A stretch of DNA of 64,000 bases from Epiperipatus broadwayi (taxonomy: Eukaryota > Onychophora > Udeonychophora > Euonychophora > Peripatidae). Shown in pieces: positions 44,658-56,871 of this stretch. The stretch covers positions 788,001 through 852,000 of the forward strand of contig JAQFVV010012424.1 of NCBI GenBank assembly GCA_028023455.1, written 5' to 3'. Within the stretch, counting starts at the first letter, position 1. Each line of letters starts with the position of its first letter. A program made the position numbers and the translations under genes. Under the pieces are notes generated by a model, which saw only the letters and a list, made by a program, of their open reading frames with translations, ran no database searches and was not told the DNA's origin.

Positions 44658-45510
44658 TTATAAATATGATCAAGGCTAAATTTAATTCTAAATAAAACTA
44701 TATGGTTAAGTGTTTAACTGGTTGATCAAAAGAGCCCTATTGTTAGTGAGAATTGCAGCCAGTCTTCACAATTGTTAATGTTTAACATGTCCGGCTAAAA
44801 GCGGGCATCTTGTTGCTGTTACTCCGCGGGAGAACGGGGTTTCTCTCGTCAAAATGCCTAAACCACCATCATGCCGATAGAAGAGACGAGCCTAACATAA
44901 TGGGAAAGATGATGCCGCCCAGTCAAACTAAACCAAACCAACAGCCAAGAACTTGCAGATAAATCATACCGGTACCGTTTTATTTTTCAAACCGCAGAGC
45001 TCTGTGTAATTCTAAATGTAATAATATCTATCTAAGTTAGCTAACTTTCTTTTTAAAATAATGATAAAGCTAAATGTAATCAAAACTTAAAATCCATTTA
45101 ATATTTTAAATACGTCAGTTACTATCAAAATTTAATGTGTTAATGTTTAAATAATCTGACTTATTTATATTTTCCATTCACTTCAAAGTAAATTATTTAG
45201 TTTAAAGTTATATCACTGCGGTTGTGTCTATATTTCTTTGCTTATTTTATTTTAAATGCTTATTATATTTCATATGCCAATATTTCGAAACAGTGAGCAC
45301 TTAATTTCATGTATATTTTAAGAAGATATTATTTGAAAATCTTCATGTAATTTATTTATAGCATCAACTTTCTGCGCTGTTTCGAAATCCTATTTTTTTT
45401 TATTATTTAAATGATTTAATATGCGAAATGTGGCTCTTTTGATCAACCAGTTAAACACTTAACCATATAGTTTTATTTAGAATTAAATTTAGCCTTGATC
45501 ATATTTATAA
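44658..45510. mobile_element. 853-bp TIR element with 79-bp perfect ends
   Basis: 44658-44736 and 45432-45510 are perfect reverse complements over all 79 positions that I compared. The ends begin TTATAAATATGATCAAGGC; a TA target duplication is possible (gtTA / TAag). The interior is G+C-richer at 44760-44990 and has a short ATG frame (MPKPPSCR, then stop) and an internal inverted pair around GAAACAGTGAGCAC and GCGCTGTTTC. No transposase was recognised. Identity of the ends implies a recent insertion or conversion. Confidence 0.75.
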
Positions 45511-45689
45511 GTATATTTGACATTTAAATTCTTAAGTCCATAGAACTATACTTTCCCTCCTTAAATATTTATTATCTATAAGTAACTTAATAGATCGAAC
45601 ATGTCAAAGTACAGATGTAGTAATATTCCCTTTTGTAGCATAGACGTTTATTACCAGACTACATAAGAGTTGGTCCCAATTTGATAGAG

Positions 45690-46110
45690 CTAATATGCTA
45701 TTAACTCGTATTTCATAGTATGAAATATACTATTCTTTGCTTGGCGGATGTGATATATTATTTTATAAAAATATTCTCGTTTTGCTGCTATACAGAATAT
45801 ACGTATCTTAAGATGGAGCCACGGCGTTGCCAGCACATCTTCTTTTATAGGGTAGAGCAGTAGCGAAGCCTGAGCCAAGGCCAGGTTAGCACATAAGACC
45901 CCCGCCATTCCTGAACACAATGTTCCTTTTCACACAGCATTGCGATCGGTTACAGGGTACCGGCGTTTGTCGCAAGAACCCTGAAGTTATTTCATCCATC
46001 CGCAGAGCGACTTTTCCTATTATTGTTTACCTGTGCCATAGCGCATTGGTAAAATCTTATTTCAGCCAACTCTCCCACCTTAACATAACGCTTTCAGCAT
46101 TCTGAAAATT
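45690..46110. other. G+C-richer segment, unassigned
   Basis: It has more CpG than its surroundings, with ORFs on both strands (45920-46105 plus, 45690-45920 minus), neither with recognisable domains. It may be part of a retrotransposon lying upstream of the LTR-like segment, or a host regulatory/exonic region. Confidence 0.3.
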
Positions 46111-46239
46111 TTCTCTCGAAAGCCATGTTCGATCGATCATTACTTGAGCTGGTTTATGCGCTCGTTATTAAATTATAGTGTATATTTTAGTAAATGAATT
46201 CATGATCAAAGTTTAATATAATTATTTATATACCAGCCA

Positions 46240-46901
46240 CAAATGTAATAGGATTTGGCTTATCGAGATTTATAGACATAACGTAGTGATTAATTATGTA
46301 TCAATTGTAAACAATTCATAAGATGGGCATATGTTAAACCCCTCTATGAAATTTAATGATTACTTATGTAAAGTGATTTTGAATTGTATATAAAAAGAGA
46401 ATGTGTTCTCTTATCCACCCAATGTTTGTACATTCGACGCTGAAATGTGTAAAACTGATCAATTTCATGCCAATTGTAAATAAATATATAATTAATTTAA
46501 TGTATTTCATTTCCTGTTTCGTTATTGATCTAATTCAATCCAATTCTAATTACTATTTATAGTCTATATATGTGAAAACTATGCATTAAGTTAAATTAAA
46601 TTTAGTGATATTTTAGTCAATTAAGAACCTTTCTTTTATTCATCAGAGTCTTATTGCTTCTCCGTGACCTACGTCGGCCATGTGGAAAGAGGTATACTAC
46701 GTGTAATTTCAAGGTGGTCATTCGTAGGGTCTTGAGTCTTGGAATCCTGGCTTACGAGTTGAAGTGCGGTCGGACTCGGGATGTTACAGTCCTAGTCTGG
46801 TCAGCTTCGGTCTCTTTTGCTTGGATTCTGAATTCTGTTACGCGAATGTACAAACTTGACTGTTACATAGTATTTTTTTTTTTTCACCAGGTTTGGCGCC
46901 C
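46240..46901 (+). repeat. LTR-like segment with a possible primer-binding site
   Basis: Promoter-like TATATAAAAAGAG at 46390-46402, poly(A) signals near 46474-46490, a G+C-richer U5-like part at 46650-46850 and TGTTACA at 46861-46867. TGGCGCCC at 46894-46901 equals the start of tRNA-Lys-type primer-binding sites. No TG start, second LTR or gag was found, and the G-run array follows directly. Confidence 0.35.
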
Positions 46902-47560
46902 AAAAAAAGTAACAAAAATTGGTTTTAAAAATAAAAGTTTTAGTATTTTAGCAGTATACAAATAAAGTCAAAAAAAATATTGCCTTATAGGTAAAAAAAA
47001 AAGTGGGCGTATTTTTAAACAAAAAAGAAAGCGAAAGTTTTGATCTTATTTTAATTTGGGGGTGGGGTGGGGGTGGGGGGTTGATTGAGAAATACTTTGT
47101 AAAAAGTTAGAGACAGAAATTTTTTGGTTGTTTTTCTTCTTAAAAAAAGGTGATAAAAATTGATTTCAAAAATCAATTTTAATTTTTTTTGGGGGGAGTG
47201 AGTTGAGAAATACTTTGTCTTCACTGAGACAAAAGTTATTTTTGATTTGTTTTTATTTTTAAAAAAGGTAATAAAAATTGGTTTTAAAAATAAGTTTTAG
47301 TATATCAGCGATATACAAATAAAGGCAAAAAAAATATCGCCTTATAAGCCAAAAAAAAAGTGGCCATATTTTTAAACAAAAACAAAACAAAACTGAAATT
47401 TGGAAAAGTTAAAAGTTTTGATCTTACTTTATTGGGGGGGGGGGGGGTGTATTGAGAAATAAGGTAATAAAAATTGATTTCAAAAATAAAAGTTAAAGCC
47501 AAAAAAAAAAATCACCCTATAATAAAAAAAAAAAAACAACACTAAAAATGAAATATTAAA
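46902..47560 (+). repeat. G-run tandem array
   Basis: Irregular repeats of GGTAATAAAAATTGGTTTTA-like, CAAATAAAGGCAAAAAAAAT, AAAGTTTTGATCTTA, a G run of 5-14 and TTGAGAAATACTTTG. Starts near 46911, 47146, 47263 and 47462 give unequal periods, as units lost internal parts. An uninterrupted 14-G run is at 47434-47447. Confidence 0.7.
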
Positions 47561-47924
47561 AGAGGGAGTAGAAAAAATTTAAGAGATAAAAAAAAGTCAT
47601 GTTACATCAACGCTGACAAGTGGCCATGATTGGCTATCAAAAGACAACTGGAGTTTGTATGATAAAAAATTTTTTTTTCAAATTTTTAATTTTTTTAGAA
47701 AAATAATAAAAAATTTAATTCTACCCCCCCCCCCCCCACAAACATCTGTGATAAATAAAAAAACACAACCCAAATTAATTTATATATGATTGATTAGATC
47801 TTGTTTTTGTTCTGTTTCTTTTTTTTAAAATCTGGTAAAAATGCAATGAAAAAATAAATAAAAATTGCTTATATTAATTAAAAGTTTAAAATCTTATTAT
47901 TTTGTTATTACAAACTTTCTTGCC
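47561..47924. other. A/T-rich with C14 run
   Basis: No coding signal; a 14-C run at 47724-47737. Confidence 0.4.
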
Positions 47925-48120
47925 AGTCTAGCGCAACCATTGAGTTAGAGCATTTGTCTTAAAATTCAATATTCGAGAATCTAAAGGTGCAAGTTTGATT
48001 CCTATTCTAATACTATCACTAGTCAGGCTAGCAACACCTGAAGAAGACTGGAGAATACTACTATTCAAAACGTGTCATTACTAACGTGTTGTCTATTTGT
48101 GTGTTACTACTAACAAATTG
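47925..48120 (+). repeat. tRNA-derived SINE
   Basis: TTGAGTTAGAGCATTTGTCT has the A-box form and GGTGCAAGTTTGATTCC, about 50 bases further, the B-box form. Downstream ACCTGAAGAAGACTGGAG and CAAAACGTGTC look like a SINE body. No target duplication was identified. Confidence 0.5.
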
Positions 48121-49240
48121 TTTGTATTTGAAAATATACATTCAACATTTACTGATAGATGATGGAAATAATCCATCATATTATCATAATTAAATCTTAG
48201 TTTTATTTCACAGTTCAGTACATTAAACTGATTAACGTTCATGATAAAAATATAAACCATTATATAATCCCAAATTCAGTTATAAAAGCAAATAACTACA
48301 CTTCTTTTCCATTAAAAAAAATAAAAATACAATAGTTTGTCTTTATGACATTTGTAAATAGAAAAATATAATATGGAGGTTTTACAGATAATCAATTCAA
48401 TTTTTGCAGTTTATATAGCTTAAGCCTTAAGTGAATACTGCGGCAATAAATATTTCTATATAAATATAATTTAACTAAATTTTTTTAAAGAGATTACTAT
48501 ATCTCTCTCAATACACACACAAGCACGTCATATAAAGCAAAATTTATTAAGCGGGGGGGGGGGGAGATTTATTCAAAATTAGTGATATAAAATTTATAAA
48601 TATGTATATTAGATTCACTATTAATAATAAAAAAAAATCATTTTGGGATGAAGTTTGTTAAAGGTTCAGTAGACTCAAATACAATCAAAATTAATTATTT
48701 TTTAAGTTTTCCGGACTTTTCGTAACCTAATTTTAATCAATTACAACATGGAAGTTACTTTTAATAAGCAGTTCAGTTCTTTCACGGTTCTTCAGATAGC
48801 TTTATTTAATTAATCAATTTTCTTACGTAATACTAATTAATAATGCGCTTATCGGTTATAACACTAACAACTAATATAAATACTGCTATAAATTTACGAA
48901 AATTAGTGGCAACATAAAAAAGACAGCCTTCTTTCAATAATTTGCAAGAATTAGAAGACTGGAAAAATAATATACTACCTATAGACATTTAGTTAAAGGG
49001 CAAACAGTAAATTAATACTGTATATACATTTAAATGAATTTGGCATATTTCCTATAATAAATCTACCCATCTCTAGAAGTTTTTGCTTGGGAATATAATT
49101 TACATTTTTTCTACAATAGTTACGATAATATTAATGTAAAACCATATTTTTAACATCGGAAAAAAAAAAGACAAATAAATTATTTAATTCAAATACAATC
49201 GAAGCTAATACATTGAGCGACGAGAAAACTCTAAAATAAG
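48121..49240. other. A+T-rich, nothing recognised
   Basis: No exon was recognised; a 12-G run is at 48553-48564. Confidence 0.4.
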
Positions 49241-49246
49241 CCCACA

Positions 49247-49305
49247 ATGCAACTCTTTCAAAACATGGCGGGACGCATTGGATCTGATTCTAGTCTAGAG
49301 GCAAG
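49247..49305 (+). CDS. candidate first coding exon, gene unknown
   Basis: In-frame ATGs at 49247 and 49265 open MQLFQNMAGRIGSDSSLEA and end at AAG|GTAACT (GT at 49306-49307), phase 2. The second ATG has the better context (AAAACATGG). Several CpGs lie nearby (GAGCGACGAG, GGCGGGACGC), unlike the flanking DNA. The exon at 58445 begins with the one base needed (AG|A, Arg). The exon is too short to identify a family. Confidence 0.45.
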
Positions 49306-49309
49306 GTAA

Positions 49310-51029
49310 CTAAAAATGCATCTTTGTTTATAAAAATTAAAAATAATATTAACTTTAATCTTATTTACTGATTAACTATTGATATAGTATTTTTTAGGCA
49401 AGTTTTTTTTAATATTAATAATTTATTCTCTTAAATATTTAACGTTATTCTTTGGTTATTGAAAAAATTATCCGAGATTTGAAATCTACTTCATCCGGAT
49501 ATTTTTTTTTGGAAAGGAAAATAGATTTGCAGAACTGTGATATAACAGTGAAATTGAGATCATTATTAGTTTTGTTTTGACATTGGTTAATTTGTCATTT
49601 TTTGACAATTTATTATATTTAATTTTTAAACTTCTCAATAAAATACTATGATGAATCTTTTGCATGATTTTCTTTTTTTAATTGGATTTTGCTAATATTT
49701 GAAAGAAAATTTTTGTTTTAATTCCAATTTACTCTTTTTATATCAAGATATATATTATCAATAGCAATCACTTGTAAACGGATATATGTAAGATAAAATG
49801 GATTTTGAAATAATTGTTCGGATAGGTGAACCAAAAGTATTCATACATACATTGTATTTCAATCCTTTAGTCTGTTTTATAATATCTTGCTATGTTATCT
49901 TTTATAATTTTATCCACAGAATATCTTTTTTTCCAAAAAGTTCATCTTGCCTAATGTTGCTTTCCATTGTATTCAATCGACATTACAGCCTTTTAGGATA
50001 ACTGAGATGATATAACACAAACGAGTATTTTTAAGATCTTACTCATCATTGGCTTCTCATACAAATCTAATAAAGATGTTATGGTATATCCATCTGGCTG
50101 TAAAACAACGATTGGTTTTATGATCAATTTTCAGGATGTTATAGAGCAAGTTTTAAAATTAGATTTTTTCATTGTCATACAATATATTTGTCAGAATAGC
50201 AGCCCTACATATATTATTTTTTAGTTTTGTGGAATATAATAAATTTTCGATTTAATGATTTACTTATTTATAATATATATTTTTTGATCTAGAAAAGAGG
50301 CATTGAAACAAGCAACTATAAAATAAACACAAATAATTATATCTAATGAAGTATAATAATAAAGATAATTATTATTGTGAAGATTATGGAAAAGCATTCA
50401 TACAGAAATCTTATAAATATATAAAACAATATCTTTTATTTAATATGTAAAAATAAATAAATTAAAGTACAGTAATACTATTTGAATATTCATTTTATTG
50501 ATACAAAGTGATAATTTTTTTTTCTCAAGAATTATCAATATAATATAACAATGTTATTTTAAATTATAGCATAACATATATTATATAGTTTACTACACAC
50601 TGTCACTTTATTAACTGTATAAAAAGATTCACATTTAAAAATAATAGCCACAAGGTGAAGTTATATAATCCAAGGCAATAGTTGGTAGATGAATAGAGAG
50701 TACAAAGATTCCCTGATTGTGAACCTTGGATACTATTCAGTAATAACATTTTACTTAAGTACTTTCAAGTGAAGGACGATTACACGAATTGGAAAAATAA
50801 ATTATTTTAAATAATATTATGCGACTTCATGAAGTTAGAAAAAAAGATAAAAAAAACAATTGATTTAAAAAATGAGCATGTACTTTACTGCAAAGATACT
50901 AACATTGAAAGCCCATATGAACTAATCTTTGATGTGGAGATTGATGGTATATGAGATAGAGTAAGATTTTTTATTCAAATGGAAAATATCAAATGCAAAT
51001 AATTCAAGTTTATGTGTAACTAATTATCA
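49310..51029. other. A+T-rich, possible intron
   Basis: No exon, domain or repeat family was recognised. Confidence 0.35.
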
Positions 51030-51160
51030 TTGTGCAGTTTGGCATAATAATAGAGTGTCTAGCTTAGAGTGGGAGTCCCAGAATTGATTCTGGCTCTTGC
51101 AGTTCTGGTGCTCGAACTTCGTACGAACGGAGCAATTAAGTCATTAGTCTTTTTTTTTTA
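51030..51160 (+). repeat. SINE copy (39-kb family)
   Basis: TGGCATAATAATAGAGTGTC, then GGGAGTCCCAGAATTGATTC and GTGCTCGAACTTC match the head and middle of the 39198 SINE in order. GATTGATTC-like sequence may be the B-box. Confidence 0.45.
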
Positions 51161-51483
51161 TTGTGATAAAGAAGAGGATTTTTATATGGAAATAGAAAAT
51201 ATTTTTGATCAGACCAAACATTTTAAAATGTCTGTGGGAAACAAATGTTGGAATTGTTAAATGACTGAAAGATGAAAGTGCCGTGAATAAATTTGGTTAT
51301 AGTGATAAAAATGAATAAGGACACAGGTTCGTGGAATTCAATGTATTACTTCAAAATCTGGAGCAACTTTTCACATCAAAATAAAAATTGCGAAACAAGG
51401 ATATCTCAGAAGTAGGAATTCTGGACATTATAGCATTAATTAATCTTAAGTATCATTATATATATATATTTATTAACATAAAT

Positions 51484-51735
51484 TTGCAGATGGTATGATG
51501 GCTTTTACAAATAATGATTTAGAGATTCAAGAAATGTTACAAGAATTATCTGGAGAAAGTAAGTCTAAAGTTGAATCCTAAAAATTCTAAAGTAGTGATC
51601 GATGATTTTTTTCCTCAGAATAAGAAAGTAAGGATTGATTATCATAAATTAAAAGTCAACAATTACAAACACTTTAGGCAGATTATTATTATAGATGGAA
51701 ACATAAGATGATGTTGATTAACATAAAGTTCTAAA
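51484..51735 (+). pseudogene. RTE-type LINE RT fragment
   Basis: Plus strand: FADGMMAFTNNDLEIQEMLQ then ELSGES, aligned with HLDFADDVAVFANNALELQE of the 57-kb copy. The second catalytic Asp is replaced by Gly. The continuation (VNNYKHFRQIII, IDGN) matches NGYKYFGQIINTDGN. A frameshift lies near 51570. Confidence 0.7.
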
Positions 51736-52727
51736 AAATGTAATTTTTTTGTAAAAAATATATACATAAATATTTTAAAATTTTTGTTATCTTCAATTTT
51801 TTAAACTTGTAATTGTTTTTTTTTTTTTGCTTTTAGCATTTATTTGAATTAATAATGGTCATTTTTCTTATTTCTACATTTGTACTAATAGTCTAGGGCT
51901 TCCCACTTTTATTGTAATCATCTAGATTTGTTTATGTGAAGATTCTTTCAATGTTAACAGAGTTCTAATTTTCTCCATTGTATCCAATATTCAAATATAG
52001 TTTTTAGTTGATCTATTAGATTTTCTTAACAGTATAGGCTATTTTCTAGACATATTTTTAAATCTTCTTTGCATGACATCAGTAATTTTTCTAGAGCTGC
52101 TGATAGGATTTTTATTATATAGATTTTTTTTTTGTTCTGTTTTTCTTTTTTAGTCTCAAAATATTAGACAGAAATCTTTTCTGCATTATGCATTTTTCTT
52201 TTATTTCTACTTATTATTTTTTCTATACCACCACAGACCATTCTATATGGAAAGAGTAAAGTAGATAAGCATTTTGTTTATCAAAATCTTATAAAACTCC
52301 TTTATAGTTCAATTAAAGTTTTCAGATAAGAAATAAACCCCTTTTTTATATATATATTTATCTAATATTTATATAATAATGCTTCACATTGTCAGTATCA
52401 AAACAAAGGATTTAATATTGACAGATTTGAATGTTATAAATACCAAATTAAATTAGTTCTTTTAATAGACCTTAATTATCATAACTTACTCTCTTGACTA
52501 TTTCTCTCAATTATTTTTAATGAACTGGGATTATAAAATGGTCATTCATATCCAGCCAAAAATAAACATTTCTTCTAAAAAGTTTACATTAAAAAGAAAA
52601 GATATTTGCAGCTTTATTATACCAAATACTTTTTTTTTTACAGTTTTAGTGTTGTGAATTTTACGTGAAATATTTACAATTCCCAGATACTAGGTAATGA
52701 CAGCTTATTCCTTGTGTTTTTATCTAT

Positions 52728-52730
52728 CAT

Positions 52731-52768
<38 letters not shown>
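52728..52768. repeat. (CA)n(TA)n microsatellite
   Basis: CA repeats then TA repeats. On the minus strand it follows AAATAAAGTCATATATA, as a simple-repeat tail after a poly(A) signal, so it may mark the 3' end of the minus-strand element next to it. Confidence 0.8.
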
Positions 52769-52769
<1 letters not shown>

Positions 52770-53690
52770 GACTTTATTTACATAATCAAATCACAGGCAC
52801 AAAAGTTGTAGTATCAACACAAAAGATACTGCTGCAGATGTTTTTGCTTTCACCAGACTTCTTTGCGATATATATATAAATCTAGTTGAAATAATTGTAT
52901 CACTGTTATGAAATTTCTCATTTTTTAAATTTGTAAATTCAATAGCAATCATTATTCTGCTTTCTGCCTAAAAAGCTATGCCAAAATATTTAAACTGATC
53001 CACTATATTAATCTGATAACAGTTCAAGTCAAAAATTACTGAAGATTGTTTTTTCCATTACTGATTGTTAAAATACTTGATTTTTTGAAATGTTATTTGC
53101 TAAACCAAGATTTTTATAGTTTGCATTCATAACATTAAAAGAATTATTTGACTTCATAAGAATAGAAAATTCATCATTCTGTAAACATAACATCCTAGAT
53201 ATTTTTATTTAGTTCAAATTAAAAACTTTTATTATTAAATGGTGATATCACATATCCTACATCATGAAGCATCCATTAAATCATTTTAAAGGACAATATT
53301 ATAAAAATGAAAAATATTCTTGTTTATCAATGTTTTTTTATGAAAATTGCTTCAGATTTTTTAGCACCAGTAATAATCTCTTAATGTCATGTAGCAACTG
53401 TAGAATATGAATAAATTTTGGTAGACAACGAACGAATTTCAAACATTATCACTAAGCTTCTCACTTAATCGTGTCAAATACACTCACCAAATTATTAAAA
53501 AATAACATGTAAAACACATTTTTATTCTGCATTGTTTTTGTATTTGTTCTGCTAAAGCCATATCTAGTGCTTTTTTATTCTCCCAAGGATTGGAAATAAT
53601 CGTATTTTATAATATCCTTAAAGATGTTTATACTGTAGTGGATATTGATAATATTCCATCATAATTGTTGCTGCTTTTATGGGCCAATAT
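52770..53690 (-). pseudogene. decayed LINE reverse transcriptase
   Basis: Minus-strand pieces follow RT order: PWENKKALDMALAEQIQKQC (near 53525-53590), SVFDTIK (first catalytic Asp block, near 53460-53480), LPKFIHILQLLHDIKRLLL (near 53375-53430) and VDQFKYFGIAFQAESRI (near 52965-53015). They resemble the RT of jockey/L1-like LINEs in which FDTVNREAL and GCPPKFI precede VDxFKYLGS. Stops are abundant, and the FADD block cannot be read. Confidence 0.45.
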
Positions 53691-54140
53691 TATTAAAAAA
53701 TCCTAAGATATGTATATTTTGATTGAAATAAAAAATTATTAGTTTTCATTTACTCTATTTCAGTCATGTATGCATATTTGTATTTATAATAGCACTATGA
53801 AAGTCATTTAGAAAAGTTATTTAAATTATTCAATTCCAGTACATTCCAAAAGTAAAAGAGATCTCATCATTGAACAAAAAAAAAAATAGCAAATCTTTCA
53901 AAAACCAAATAATACAATTTGTATTCTAATTAAAAAAGTAGGAATTAATAGTTTTCATTTATTCAAGTTTACTTTTGATAATGTTATAAGAATACTATAA
54001 TATCCGTTATGACTTATTAGCATATCTGCCTTTTATGCACACTACCTGGGATTTGAGGTTTAGGCCAGATGAATTTTGTCAATTTTTTTTAAAATTGTTA
54101 GTTTAGGATTTTTTTTTTTTTGCAGGGTAGTTTATTAAAT
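53691..54140. other. nothing recognised
   Basis: A+T-rich, with T and A runs. Confidence 0.35.
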
Positions 54141-54146
54141 ACAGAT

Positions 54147-54237
54147 AGTCTAATTTTATCCTCTAGCTAACAGTTAGTCATTCTATATTTGACAGTTTAC
54201 TATGTAGCTATTGTTAGCTAGAGGATAAAATTAGACT
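54147..54237. repeat. perfect 26-bp inverted repeat (hairpin)
   Basis: 54147-54172 and 54212-54237 are exact reverse complements with a 39-bp loop. The outer CAGAT/ATCTG pair extends the stem after a bulge. It could be a small MITE, or transcribed as a miRNA-like hairpin. There is no evidence of expression. Confidence 0.75.
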
Positions 54238-54249
54238 GATCTGATCAGC

Positions 54250-56837
54250 TGAGTGTTGATGTACAGATTGTAAAAAACTAAATTATAATTGGAATATGAT
54301 GTGGACTTTATCCTTAATGTGGAAAAGGTCATTCTTATTGATTGTGAACCCATGGTTTAACATTACTAGGAATTCTTTTTAAAATTTTCTCCACATCTAT
54401 TAATATATATGTTACACTTACAGTACAAAAATATGATGAAGTTTGAGATGAGAAGTGCACTGATAAAAGTTTAGAAAAATACACAAATATTATCTTACAG
54501 TATTAGTATACCATTTATCATGTGGTATAATTTTAATGTTTTAATAATTAATTTATTTTCAACATTGTGCATCATAATTATAACAATGCTATCTATTCTA
54601 AATTATTGGAAAACATTTTATGGGTAAACACAACTTTTATATTTCAGTGAGTGCTTAGTTGCATGCTATTTTCTTGTTTATTCATGTCATTTTTATTTCA
54701 CTATGTATATATTTTCATATATTGAGTGACTAGACAATGTTATTAAAAATAATAATTCATCATTTGTGATGGTTGTTTCTTAACACAATTGATATAGCAT
54801 TATTCTATGTAGAGACATATCACTAGCTCTATATTTTCTCATAATTCTATTTGCAGCTACTTTTATCTAATTGCAATATATCCACATAGTGATTTAACAA
54901 GTAGTTTTTTAAATATTTTTATCCTCCAGCTGCCCCCCTCCCCCCCAAAAAAAAAATAAAGAAAAAAATAATGTAAACTTTAATAAAAATTTTACGTTTT
55001 AATTTTTAAAAGTAAATTGATATTTTAGAAGAAATAAAAGTGAAATTTTTGATTAAAATCATTTTTAAGTTGACTCATTTTTAACTACCATGCCCATTTT
55101 AGACCAGTTTACCATTTAATCTGAATTAGAAATAAATATAATAAACTACATCTATTGATATTGCATCATGCATTTTAAATAGAGGATCACTGATTGACAT
55201 TAATTTGGCTATCAATCTTATGCAATTATATGTTATACTTCAGCTTATATAACCGTAATCCAATGTGGACCATACTTTATGCATGAAAAAACATTGGGTT
55301 GCCATATTTTATGTAAGTGAAAACTTTTTTATGACAAACAGTTCTATCTCAATTTGACTTGTAACAGGCAGCTAAATTTTATGTATCTGGAACATCCTTA
55401 GGGATCTCCAATTAAGTGGTGCTGATGAATGAAAGTACACTGTTTCCACTGTTATCATCAATTTTATTTATAATGTAACTTTCAAAGATTTAGTGAACTT
55501 TATCTCAGAAAATGCAACACAAAATATACGTACAACCATAGTGGAGATAAGCTTAATTTATACTGGATGCCACAGCAAATGGTGCTGATTGATGATTTAA
55601 AGCAATCAATCAAAAATCCACCTAAATCTATTCCACCATACCATATTCCCAGGATTTCAAACTCAGGGAAAGTAATGAAATTCTTAGTGATCAGCAGAAT
55701 ATGAGATTAACTGAGCAAGAAAAAAATATCAATGTCTTAGTAATAAATTATAAATATAATAATATACACATTAATGCAATAAATAATTGTAATAGGTGAA
55801 AACAGACTTTAACAGGTAAAACAGATATTAGAAATTGAATGTGATACCAAAGGAAAGATAATGTGTTTGTTCTCTTGGACATCAATATGAGAATTATTGT
55901 AAATAATAAACAAGTTTTTTTTGTTTGGTATTTTAAGAAATTAGATTTTTAGTTTATAATCTCAGTATTTTAATAAAATAAAGATTTTAATGCAAATATT
56001 TTATACGTAAAAATAATAAAGTATTTAGGCAGCAAATTATAAATTAATTATGTTATATTATGAATTATTTTTTCTCTTTTATTCTAATACAAAATTTTGG
56101 AAACATATACTACTCTTAAGATAACTATAAAGTTATAATGAATATTTCTAATATCCTTTCATGTAATAAATATTACACACAAATAATCTACATTCAAATC
56201 TCAGTAAATGAAAATATATTAGGAAAATGAGTAGCTGTAAGTCCTTATCACATGATATCAGATAAAATAATTCCATCATTCTCTAAAAAGTTCTTGATTG
56301 TGGTTAATATTTTTTGGAAGGTTCATTTTTGATAATCCCTCTAACTCAGCTTTTTATAAAAGATTGGCATTGTTAAGGCACAAAACTTTATAATTAATAC
56401 TGCAATCAAAAAATAAAAAATAAAAAAATTTTAATTTGAGCAAATGTATATTTTATTCACTATATGGAAACATCAAGAGATTTTTTAGTTATTCTTTTTA
56501 ATATGAAGGGTTTATATTTTATTTCTCTTAGAGCTGATCTAGAATATTTTTTATTGAAATGGTTTCAGTTTGATCCTATTTAATTCTTTTAAAAATTAAT
56601 TGAAAAAATTAATTAGGAATTTTAAGTCTTATTTGATGAAAATAAATTTTTATATGTGAAAATAGATTTCACCAATTTTATTTTGCTAACAATGTGTTTA
56701 GTTTTAATACTATATCAATATTTTTTTAAAATGTGAAGAATAATTTCTGAAGATGTCTTTATAAATAAGATATACAGTGTAAATAACTAGATTAACAACT
56801 TGAGAATGAAGGAAAATAAATATTAATAATTAAGTAT
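54250..56837. other. A+T-rich, nothing recognised
   Basis: No exon was recognised. CCCAGGATTTCAAACTCAGG at about 55649 is B-box-like on the minus strand and may belong to a SINE remnant. C and A runs lie near 54933-54955. Confidence 0.35.
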
Positions 56838-56871
56838 ATTAATTCTGTTTTCGATCTCTTCTTGTTACTCC

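Noticed and set aside
48030-48085. CTGAAGAAG...CAAAACG segment, also hammerhead-like
   Set aside because: The core is not CTGATGA and no closing stems were seen; better read as part of a SINE body.
55540-55690. SINE-like segment with CCCAGGATTTCAAACTCAGG
   Set aside because: Only a B-box-like phrase; no A-box, tail or target duplication was found.
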